Source: Ignavibacteria bacterium UBA2373 (GTDB taxonomy: Bacteria; Bacteroidota; Ignavibacteria; Kapaibacteriales; UBA961). Taken from it: DNA of 64,000 bases. The stretch spans positions 14,817-78,816 of the forward strand of contig DDTD01000070.1 of the NCBI GenBank assembly GCA_002344005.1, read 5' to 3'. Position 1 is the stretch's first letter. Every line of letters starts with the position of its first letter. This document shows positions 16,985 to 26,300 of this stretch, one piece after another. Below the pieces are notes generated by a model. The model ran no database searches and had not been told where the DNA came from. It worked only from the letters and a program-made list of their open reading frames with translations. Both the position numbers and the translations under genes were made by a program.

Positions 16985-19009
16985 ATGAAAAAATATTTGA
17001 TATTATTGTTAACTTTTATATCAATTGTTAGCGTTGCAAGAAGTCAAACTCAATCCGACATTTCCGATGCGGTTTGGTCAATAGTTTTACCTTTGCCTGC
17101 TTCGCAAAATGTGGATATGCGTCAATGCCTTGTGGGCAGCAGTAAAGATTCTGTTGTCATTAATTTTGTGCGTAATATCGGTTCATGGAAATTTAGGGTA
17201 GATAGTATATATTTTCGCGGTGCTGATTCCAATGCTTTTCGACTTGTTGCCGGTGTGCCTCCATATAGTGTAGCAGCGAATAAAAATTATTATGGTGAAA
17301 TACGTTTTGCGCCAAAACGTGTCGGAATTCATAATGCAGACATTGTGATTATTACTCAAACAGATACATTAATTCAACAAATCACGGGCGAAGGTATTCA
17401 ACCACAATTGGCAATAGCCGAAAAATTTATTGATTTTGGTAAAGTAGGTGTAGGTAGTCGTAAAGATAGTTTGAACTGTGCGACAATACGAAATATAGGA
17501 ACAGTGCCAATCACTATTATTCGTACCTCCTACGGTTTGCCGAATGATAAAGATTTTTCCACCATTACGGGTAATACTTCTTTTGTACTTGATCCGGGAG
17601 TACCCCATTTAATGGATTTACGCTTTTCTCCATCGGATAGCGGCAGAACAAGCGGCACATTAGAATTTCATTATAATGGTCTTGGCAGCCCTGCAATTAT
17701 TCAATTATTCGGCGAAGGAAGAAAAAAACCACAAATAACACATATTGCCCCTGTCTTTAAGGATTTACTTTGCGAACAAGAATTCACAGATTCCATCAAG
17801 ATAAAAAATGATGGTGCAATGAATTTAATTATCTCCGATATTCAAATAAATGGTGCAAATAAAGATGATTTTATTATAACTCAAAAACTACCTTTTGTCA
17901 TAGAGCCATGGAAAGTATATGCCCTTCCTGTACTGTTTAAACCTCAAAATACAGGTATAAAAACTGCATCATTGTCACTTAGTTCAAATGCTGAAAATAG
18001 TGGACAACTGACTATTCCCATAACAGGTAAAAAAGATGCGGTGTCATTTACTTGCAGCAAACAGGAGTTAGATTTTGGTAATGTGGCATTTAATGCGCAA
18101 CCCTTCATGGAATTTGAACTTGTCAATACGGGCAATATTGCAACAACGTATGAAATAAGTTGCCCATCAACGATGACATTATCAGAAACTAATGTGTCTC
18201 TTTCTTCTTTAGGTAGTAAAATTCTGAGAGTAGAATATAAAGGCAGTGCAACAGCAACTGATATTACCGGAGATATTATAGTCAGAGAAATGAATTGTCA
18301 ACAAGAAATTACCGTGAAACTCGCAGGTACAGTATTTAGCGCATTTGCTTCATTGCAATCTCCAAATAGAAGTGGTTATGCAGGCGAAGAAATAGAGATA
18401 CCGATACAATTAATATCACAAGAGAATATAGCACAATCGGGTATCACAAGTATAGACATGGAACTGAGCTTTAATCCTACTTTATTATCGCCGATAGGAT
18501 ATACAGTAGAAATAATCAATGATACACTCGGAAAAATCAGCATGAAAAATATACCAATCATTGCTGAAAGTGGTAAAATATTACACACGATTCATTGTAT
18601 AGTCGGTCTTGGTAATGCAGAACAATGTTCATTGGATTTATCCAATCTGACACTTTATGGCGGCACAGCAAATATAAATATTGTCAATGGTAAATTTACA
18701 TTACTTGGTATATGTGAAGAGGGTGGCACACGATTAATAAATCCGGGAAAAGCCACATCATTAATGCGCATTCATCCGAATCCGAGTAAAGGAATTCTGA
18801 GTGTTGATCTTGAATTAATCGAACAAGGTTTGACAAAAGTACGGATAATGGATATGCAAGGCAATGTGATGGTAGAGCGAGAACTTATTGATGCTATCGG
18901 TTCAACAACAGTACTATTTGATATGGAAAAATATGGCGCGGGTGTGTATTATATCGAAGTGCGCACGCCGACAATTGTTCGCAAAGAAAAAATAATGATT
19001 GAAAAATAA
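16985..19009 (+). CDS. Choice-of-anchor-D / cohesin-like secreted protein with T9SS sorting domain
   Basis: A 674-residue secreted protein. The signal peptide MKKYLILLLTFISIVSVARSQ is followed by several Ig-like choice-of-anchor-D (ASPM-SPD-2-Hydin type) repeats, each with IDFGKV or LDFGNV strands. A cohesin-like domain at about 460-570 (YAGEEIEIPIQL ... MELSFNPTLL) precedes a T9SS type A sorting domain (HPNPSKGILSVDLEL ... GAGVYYIEVRTP). From 17381 to the stop it matches the C-terminal part of the 19024 gene without indels. Its first mature residues (QTQSDISDAVWSIV) reappear inside the 23358 gene just after the FGE domain. It is therefore the separate counterpart of the C-terminal module. 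Function is probably adhesion or display; this is inference. Confidence 0.85.
   Translation: MKKYLILLLTFISIVSVARSQTQSDISDAVWSIVLPLPASQNVDMRQCLVGSSKDSVVINFVRNIGSWKFRVDSIYFRGADSNAFRLVAGVPPYSVAANKNYYGEIRFAPKRVGIHNADIVIITQTDTLIQQITGEGIQPQLAIAEKFIDFGKVGVGSRKDSLNCATIRNIGTVPITIIRTSYGLPNDKDFSTITGNTSFVLDPGVPHLMDLRFSPSDSGRTSGTLEFHYNGLGSPAIIQLFGEGRKKPQITHIAPVFKDLLCEQEFTDSIKIKNDGAMNLIISDIQINGANKDDFIITQKLPFVIEPWKVYALPVLFKPQNTGIKTASLSLSSNAENSGQLTIPITGKKDAVSFTCSKQELDFGNVAFNAQPFMEFELVNTGNIATTYEISCPSTMTLSETNVSLSSLGSKILRVEYKGSATATDITGDIIVREMNCQQEITVKLAGTVFSAFASLQSPNRSGYAGEEIEIPIQLISQENIAQSGITSIDMELSFNPTLLSPIGYTVEIINDTLGKISMKNIPIIAESGKILHTIHCIVGLGNAEQCSLDLSNLTLYGGTANINIVNGKFTLLGICEEGGTRLINPGKATSLMRIHPNPSKGILSVDLELIEQGLTKVRIMDMQGNVMVERELIDAIGSTTVLFDMEKYGAGVYYIEVRTPTIVRKEKIMIEK
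17381..19009 (+). repeat. Long direct repeat, copy 1 (C-terminal module)
   Basis: 1629 bases match 21712-23340 (also 1629 bases) with scattered substitutions and no indels. The block encodes the anchor-D, cohesin-like and T9SS modules of two tandem genes. It marks a recent segmental duplication or ongoing gene conversion. Confidence 0.85.
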
Positions 19010-19023
19010 TGATAGGAATAAAT

Positions 19024-22000
19024 ATGAAATCACTCCTCATCCTGTGTATGCTTTTGTCTGCACAGACATTGTACAGCCAAAGTATAGAGCTCTTTGACAT
19101 TGATGCAAGTAATTTTCCTACGATGAAGGCGAAGTTTGTTGCTGTTGATGCACAAAGGAAGCAACAATCTCCGAATATCGGTGATATGACGCTCAAGGAA
19201 AATGGTGAACTTTGCACTATCACCAATATAACTTGTCCACCGCCAAAACAGCGAGTACTTTCTGTTTGTATTATGGTGGATACATATAAATACATTGATA
19301 TAGCTCGTTTGGGGACACAGCGACTAATCGGTTTTTTGGATATGCCACAAGAAGATGAAGTAGCCGTCACGTATATGGAGGGCAGGGCAGCAATATGGCA
19401 AGATTTTACGAAAGATAAGGACAAAGCACTTGCGAAAGTACAAAGCATCCCGCCGGCACCGGGAGTGGATGTGAATACGATGTTTTATTCTGATTATACG
19501 GGGGGTATCCCGATGATAAAAGATCGTTCATCGGAAAAGAAGGTATTAATCTTGGTGAGTGATTTGCATTGTCCGAACTTAAATATAGATGAAGCAAAAG
19601 TCATAGCTGATGCAAAGAAATATAATATTTCGATATATACGGTATTATTGGGCACAACGGATTATACTAAACTTTTTAGTCGCATAGCAGCAGGTACATC
19701 CGGAAAAGTATTTGAGAATGTAAAAAATGCACAGCAAATAGAGAATGTTTTTGATAAGATTGCAATTAGAGAGAATAGTGAGCCATGTACGATTGAATGG
19801 CAAGCACAACCGACTTGCACACCACTTAAAGAAATAGAGCTTGCTTGGCAAAATCAACAAAGTCTGAATCAATACACGGTATCCTTGTCGAAGTTATCAT
19901 CATTACAAATAACTTCTTCTTTTATAGGATTTGGAAAAAGGATACCAAATATAAGTTATGATACGACAATTACTGTAACAGCACGCAATGCCGATTTTAC
20001 GATAATGGGAGTGGAGAGAAAATTTGGTTCAGCAGATTTTACCATAGTGAATACGAATTTCCCTTTGCTTATTCCGAAAGATGAAAGTAGAACAATTACT
20101 ATACGTTTTGCACCAGAAGATTCGAGTTTAAATTATGCAAGTTTTGAAATAAGCACGGATAAATGCCCTGCCTTTTTTAGCGCAAATGGAGGTTTCCTCG
20201 GAAAAAAAGCCAAACTAACTACGCTCAAACTTATACATCCGAATGGCGGAGAAAAATTTGTGGCGGGTAGTGATACTCTTATTACTTGGACAGGGATTTC
20301 ACCCACAGATACTGTACGTTTGGACTATAGCATAGATGGTGGAAAGATATGGAAAACAATTACAGAAAACGCTGTTGGTTTGCAGTATCATTGGAAGAAT
20401 ATACCGTTACCGACAAGTACTCAATGTTTGATACGTGTGATACAAATATCAACAAACTCAAAGGACAGTGTTCGAACGCTGACGGGTCATGCTTCCATTG
20501 TTCGGAGCGTCGCATTTAGCCCCGATGGCAGGAAGATTGCTTCGGGGGGGTGGGATAATACCATCAAAATCTGGGATGCAAGTACGGGTACACTCGTTCA
20601 AACGCTTACGGGTCATACAGGTTGGGTTCATAGTGTCGCATTTAGCCCCGATGGCAGAACGCTTGCTTCAGGGAGTGGAATTGGAGAGGCATCCATCAAA
20701 ATCTGGGATATCAGTATGGGAAAAGAACTTCAAACGCTTACGGGGCATAATGATGTGGTGTACAGCGTTGCATTTAGCCCCGATGGGAGCAGACTTGCTT
20801 CGGGGAGTAAAGATGAAACCATCAAAATCTGGGATGCAAGTACGGGAGAAGAACTTCGAACGCTGACGGAGCATGATGGTGATGTTCCGAGCGTTGCCTA
20901 CAGCACTGACGGCAGCACGCTTGCTTCTGGGAGTGGGGACGCAAGCATCAAAATCTGGAAAGCAAGTACGGGAGTATTCCTTCGTACGCTGCTGACCGGA
21001 CATAATACAGGCCGGGTTAGTACCGTCACATTTAGCCCCGATGGCAGCACGCTTGCTTCAGGGGGTGAGGATGGAACCATCAGAATCTGGGATGCAAGTA
21101 CGGGAGCAGAACTTCCTGCGTTTACTGGGAATACTGCTTGGGTTTATAGCGTCGCATTTAGCCCCGATGGCAGCACGCTTGCTTCGGGGAGTAGGGATAA
21201 GACCATCAAAATCTGGGATGCAAATACGGGAGCAGAACTTCGAACGCTGACGGGCCATACGGGTTCGGTTTTGAGCGTCGCCTATAGCCCCGATGGCAGC
21301 AGGATTGCTTCTGGGAGTGAAGATAACACCATCAAAATTTGGGAAATTGAATCTGTACTTCAAGGAGATCAATCGGACGCTGTTTTTTCTATTATTGCGC
21401 CTGTTGCAGTGTTGGAAAAAAGAAATATAAATATGGGAAAAGTGCTTGTCGGCTCCTCCAAAGATACAATGGTCACGGCAGTGCTGTGCAATAAAGGTGA
21501 TGCCGTTCTTCATGTTTTGGGTGTGGATGTCACCAATGGCGATAAAAATGAATTTATTGTTCCTCGTGGTGCCGGAGAATTTTATTTAGAGCCGAATACA
21601 CCGGATAATTGTCGAGCTATGATGTTTGCTTTTATGCCTAATCGAGTCGGTAAACGCACAGCACAAATAACCATTCGCACGACAATTGGTGATTTTATTG
21701 ATTCGATAGAAATCACGGGCGAAGGTATTCAACCACAATTGGCAATAGCCGAAAAATTTATTGATTTTGGTATTGTGGGATTAGGTAGTCGTAAAGATAG
21801 TTTGAAATGTGCGACAATACGAAATATAGGAACAGTGCCAATTACTATTATTCGCACCTCCTACGGTTTACCGAATGATAAAGATTTTTCCACCATTACG
21901 GGTAATACTTCTTTTGTACTTAATCCGGGACCACCACAATTAATGGATTTACGCTTTTCTCCATCAGATAGCGGCAGAACAAGCGGCACATTAGAATTTC

Positions 22001-23340
22001 ATTATAATGGTCTTGGCAGTCCTGCGATTATTCAATTATTTGGCGAAGGTAGAAAAAAACCACAAATAACACATATTACCCCTGTCTTTAAGGATTTACT
22101 TTGCGAACAAGAATTCACAGATTCCATCAAAATAAAAAATGATGGTGCGATGAATTTGATTATCTCCGATATTCAAATAAATGGTGCAAATAAAGATGAT
22201 TTTATTGTAAATCAAAAACTACCTTTTGTTATAGAGCCATGGAAAGTGTATGCCCTTCCTATACTGTTTAAACCTCAAAGTACGGGTATAAAAACTGCAT
22301 CATTGTCACTTAGTTCAAATGCTGAAAATAGTGGACAACTTACTATTCCCATAACAGGTAAAAAAGATGCGGTGTCATTTACTTGCAGCAAACAGGAATT
22401 AGATTTTGGTAATATATCATTTAATGCCCAACCCTTCATGGAATTTGAACTTGTCAATACGGGCAATATTGCAACAACGTATGAAGTAAGTTGCCCATCA
22501 ACGATGACATTATCAGAAACCAATGTGTCTCTTTCTCCTTTAGGTAGTAAAATTCTGAGAGTAGAATATAAAGGCAGTGCGACAGCAACAGATATTACCG
22601 GAGATATTATAGTCAGAGAAATGAATTGTCAACAAGAAATTACCGTGAAACTCGCAGGTACAGTATTTAGCGCATTTGCTTCTTTACAATCCCCAAATAG
22701 AAGTGGTTATGCAGGTGAAGAAATAGAAATACCGATACAATTAACATCACAAGAGAATATAGCACAATCGGGTATCACAAGTATAGACATGGAACTGAGT
22801 TTTAATCCTACTTTATTATCGCCGATAGGATATAGTGTAGAAATTATCAATGATACACTCGGAAAAATCAGCATGAAAAATATACCAATCATTGCTGAAA
22901 GTGGTAAAATATTACATAGCATTCGTTGTATAGTCGGTCTTGGTAATGCAGAACAATGTTCATTGGATTTATCCAATCTGACTCTTTATGGCGGCACAGC
23001 AAATATAAATATTGTCAATGGCAAATTCACATTACTTGGTATATGTGAAGAGGGCGGCACACGATTAATAAATCCGGGAAAAGCCACATCCTTGATGCGC
23101 ATTCATCCGAATCCGAGTAAAGGAATTATGAGTGTTGATCTTGAATTAATCGAACAAGGTTTGACAAAAGTACGTATAATGGATATACAAGGCAATGTGA
23201 TGGTAGAGCGAGAACTTATTGATGCTATCGGTTCAACAACAGTACTATTTGACATGGAAAAATATGGTGCGGGTGTGTATTATATCGAAGTGCGCACGCC
23301 GACAATTATTCGCAAAGAAAAAATTATGATTGAAAAATAA
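19024..23340 (+). CDS. Giant secreted VWA-like + WD40 propeller + T9SS mosaic protein
   Basis: 1438 residues, started at the ATG at 19024 after ATAGGAATAAAT, 14 bases past the previous stop. Order: the paralogous signal peptide; a VWA-like domain whose MIDAS is degenerate (MVDTYKY in place of DxSxS); an HPNGGEKFVAGSD beta-sandwich; seven WD40 repeats at about 484-775 (SVAFSPDG ... TIKIWDAS); choice-of-anchor-D repeats; a cohesin-like domain; and the T9SS type A sorting domain. The WD40 propeller occupies the slot held by the FGE domain in the two paralogues. A secreted bacterial WD40 module flanked by shared modules suggests cassette exchange. It belongs to the tight run of genes from 16985 to 29050. 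Role unknown; a surface interaction scaffold is plausible. Confidence 0.88.
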   Translation: MKSLLILCMLLSAQTLYSQSIELFDIDASNFPTMKAKFVAVDAQRKQQSPNIGDMTLKENGELCTITNITCPPPKQRVLSVCIMVDTYKYIDIARLGTQRLIGFLDMPQEDEVAVTYMEGRAAIWQDFTKDKDKALAKVQSIPPAPGVDVNTMFYSDYTGGIPMIKDRSSEKKVLILVSDLHCPNLNIDEAKVIADAKKYNISIYTVLLGTTDYTKLFSRIAAGTSGKVFENVKNAQQIENVFDKIAIRENSEPCTIEWQAQPTCTPLKEIELAWQNQQSLNQYTVSLSKLSSLQITSSFIGFGKRIPNISYDTTITVTARNADFTIMGVERKFGSADFTIVNTNFPLLIPKDESRTITIRFAPEDSSLNYASFEISTDKCPAFFSANGGFLGKKAKLTTLKLIHPNGGEKFVAGSDTLITWTGISPTDTVRLDYSIDGGKIWKTITENAVGLQYHWKNIPLPTSTQCLIRVIQISTNSKDSVRTLTGHASIVRSVAFSPDGRKIASGGWDNTIKIWDASTGTLVQTLTGHTGWVHSVAFSPDGRTLASGSGIGEASIKIWDISMGKELQTLTGHNDVVYSVAFSPDGSRLASGSKDETIKIWDASTGEELRTLTEHDGDVPSVAYSTDGSTLASGSGDASIKIWKASTGVFLRTLLTGHNTGRVSTVTFSPDGSTLASGGEDGTIRIWDASTGAELPAFTGNTAWVYSVAFSPDGSTLASGSRDKTIKIWDANTGAELRTLTGHTGSVLSVAYSPDGSRIASGSEDNTIKIWEIESVLQGDQSDAVFSIIAPVAVLEKRNINMGKVLVGSSKDTMVTAVLCNKGDAVLHVLGVDVTNGDKNEFIVPRGAGEFYLEPNTPDNCRAMMFAFMPNRVGKRTAQITIRTTIGDFIDSIEITGEGIQPQLAIAEKFIDFGIVGLGSRKDSLKCATIRNIGTVPITIIRTSYGLPNDKDFSTITGNTSFVLNPGPPQLMDLRFSPSDSGRTSGTLEFHYNGLGSPAIIQLFGEGRKKPQITHITPVFKDLLCEQEFTDSIKIKNDGAMNLIISDIQINGANKDDFIVNQKLPFVIEPWKVYALPILFKPQSTGIKTASLSLSSNAENSGQLTIPITGKKDAVSFTCSKQELDFGNISFNAQPFMEFELVNTGNIATTYEVSCPSTMTLSETNVSLSPLGSKILRVEYKGSATATDITGDIIVREMNCQQEITVKLAGTVFSAFASLQSPNRSGYAGEEIEIPIQLTSQENIAQSGITSIDMELSFNPTLLSPIGYSVEIINDTLGKISMKNIPIIAESGKILHSIRCIVGLGNAEQCSLDLSNLTLYGGTANINIVNGKFTLLGICEEGGTRLINPGKATSLMRIHPNPSKGIMSVDLELIEQGLTKVRIMDIQGNVMVERELIDAIGSTTVLFDMEKYGAGVYYIEVRTPTIIRKEKIMIEK
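20473..21349 (+). repeat. Seven tandem WD40-encoding repeats of about 126 bp
   Basis: Each unit encodes a GH...V.SVAFSPDG...LASGS.D.TIKIWDAS blade. Neighbouring units share long near-identical DNA (TTTAGCCCCGATGGCAG recurs), and the tract is visibly more GC-rich than flanking modules. This fits recent expansion or import as a cassette. Confidence 0.85.
21712..23340 (+). repeat. Long direct repeat, copy 2 (C-terminal module)
   Basis: The counterpart of 17381-19009. The left boundary lies at ATCACGGGCGAAGG and the right boundary at the stop codon. The last part (from about 23020) also matches 26566-26885 in the third paralogue. Confidence 0.85.
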
Positions 23341-23357
23341 AAATAATAGGAATAAAT

Positions 23358-26300
23358 ATGAAATCACTCCTCATCCTGTGTCTGCTTTTGTCTGCACAGA
23401 CATTGTACAGCCAATCTTTGTCACTTTTTGACATTGATGCAAGTAATTTTCCTGTCATGAGAGCAAAATTTTATGCTTTGGATAGTAATGGTAATCAAAT
23501 ACGTCCTGAATCTAAAGATCTTATACTCAAGGAAAATGGTGTAGAACGAAAGGAAAAGAGTATTTCATGTCCCGCACTGAAGACGCCTCAAGCATTATCT
23601 TCTGTTCTTGTAATTGATGTCAGTGGTTCTATGCAAGGTTTAAATATAACACTTGCCAAAGCTGCTGCCATTGCATGGGTAAACGGATTACCCCTTGGCA
23701 AAAGTGAATGTGCAATAGCAAGTTTTGATCATAGTAATTACCTGAATCAGGATTTCACGACGAACCGCGCCAAACTGCTTGGAGCAATAAACCCTCTTCA
23801 GCCACAAGGCGGTACGGATTATGACATGGCACTTCTGAATCCAATGGCAGGTGGCTTATTAGTGAGCAAAAATGGAAAACATCAAAAAGTGATTGTATTT
23901 CTGACTGATGGTCAGGGATCTAATCCGCAGATTAATGCAATCGTAGGTGAAGCCAATCAGCAAAATTGCATCATCTACTGTGTTACTCTTGGTATGTCCG
24001 CACCGCAAAGTTTGAAAGCTATTGCCGCAGGCACGGGCGGTCAGGTATTCGAAAATGTAACGAGTGTACAAGAAGCCGAAGATGTGTATAGAAAGATATT
24101 ACAAGCAGTTCAAGGTAGTGAGCCATGTGAGATAATATGGCAGAGTAGGATTTCTTGTCAGGCGGGAAATACGAATGTGGAGTTGCAATGGCAAGCACAG
24201 AAGGCAACAGATAGCTATCAATCACCACAATCAACCATTGCAAAGTTGGAATTTAATCCGAAAAGTATAAAATTTGCCGACCCACAAGTAGGTGTAAGAA
24301 CGGAGCAGAAAATAACCGTAACAGCAAGGAATGCCGATTTTAATATCACGAATATAACGAGCAATAATGGTGGTTTTGACATCACTCCGAAGAATTTCAT
24401 ATTGCCCAACGGTCAAAGTATAGAACTAACGGTAAGCTATACACCTGCAGATAGTGGATTTAATTACTGTAGGTTTGAGATTGAGAATACTCTCTGTCAA
24501 ACTCGATTGTATGCGAGTGGCGGATGGAAAGGTAAGAAGCCATTGATACAGACGCTCAAACTCATACACCCCAACGGTGGTGAAGTCTTTGTTGCGGGTA
24601 GTGATACAGTGATAACGTGGGAAGGAATAAGCCCTGATGAGCCGGTGAAATTGGAATACAGTACCAATAATGGAACAAAATGGCTTACTCTATCGGAGAG
24701 TGCAATCGGCTTGAGCTATAATTGGCGAGTACCACGAATAGCGAGTACTCAGTGCTTGGCTCGCGTAACAGCGGCGGCGAAGAGTGGATCTGAAAATGGA
24801 ATGGTACCCATCCCTGCGGGAACGTTTCAGATGGGAAATATAGGCACAAATGGTGGTTCGGATGAAACGCCGCTACGAAGCGTCACCATCAGCCGAGATT
24901 TTCTGATGAGTGCGTATGAAATCACCCAGAAACAATATGAGGAAGTCATGGGAACAAATCCGAGTAATTTTAAGGGTGATTCTCTACCGGTTGAGACAGT
25001 GAGCTGGTATGAAGCCGTTGAGTATTGCAATAAGCTGAGCGAAATTGAGGGTTTAGATAAGTGTTATAGTGGTATAGTATGCGATTGGGATGCCACCGGC
25101 TACCGTTTGCCAACAGAAGCGGAGTGGGAATATGCGGCAAAGGCAGGCACAACAACAGATTTTTATAATGGTGATTTAACGAATCAGGACTGCACGCCCA
25201 TAGATGCAAACTTGGACAGTATTGGTTGGTATTGCGGAAATGCATACTCTAAAACCCAAGAAGTAGGCAAAAAAGCACCGAATGATTTTGGCTTATATGA
25301 TATGAGCGGTAATGTATGGGAATGGTGCTGGGATTGGTATGCTAACTACACTAGTACACCGGAAACTGACCCTAAGGGACCTACTAAGGGACCTACTACG
25401 GGCTCTGACCGCGTGATTCGCGGCGGCAGTGGGAAAGACTATGCGTTCAACTGTCGTAGTGCGAATCGCGACTACTACTATGTTAATAACAGGAGTCTCA
25501 ACTTAGGTTTTCGTGTTGTTACAGTTGCAAGAAGTCAAACTCAATCCGACATTTCCGATGCGGTTTGGTCAATAGTCTTGCCTTTGCCTGCCTCGCAAAA
25601 TGTGGATATGCGTCAATGCCTTGTAGGCAGCAGTAAAGATTCTGTAGTTACAGATTTTGTGCGCAATATTGGTTCATGGAAATTTAGAGTAGATAGTATC
25701 TATTTCCGAGGTGCTGATGCCAATGCTTTTCGACTTGTTTCCGGTGTACCGTCATATAGTGTAGCAGCGAATAATCATCATTTTGCAGAATTTCGATTTA
25801 TTCCGCAAAAAATAGGTGTTCACAATGCAGACATTGTGATTATTACTCAAACTGATACTCTTGTGCAAACGATAACGGGTATTGGTATAGCACCGCAATT
25901 ACAAATTATGACAACAATAATAGATTTTGGTAAAGTTGAAATTGGAGATGAAAAAATAATCAGTGATACTGTTGTTCTCAAAAATATAAGTACTACCTCA
26001 ATAGATATTATTGACACAAAACAATTATCACCGGATATTGAGCAATTTTCTGTTCTTTCCGGCGATGGTGGATTTACTCTGTCGCCACAAGAAGAAAGAA
26101 AAGTAACATTACGCTTTAAGCCCAAATATGGAGGTAGAACATCCGGTAGAATCGGCTTTGAATATAATGGCACAGGTTCACCGGCAATTGCACAATTATT
26201 TGGAACGGGTATTGGCGGTATTATTACTGTACCTGATGATTCAGGGTATGCCGGTGAGAGAAAAATATTACGTATAATGATGAATAATGTTAAACCCGCA

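Noticed and set aside
18894..19448. 184-codon minus-strand frame across the 16985/19024 boundary
   Set aside because: It spans the junction of two real plus-strand genes and has no supporting features.
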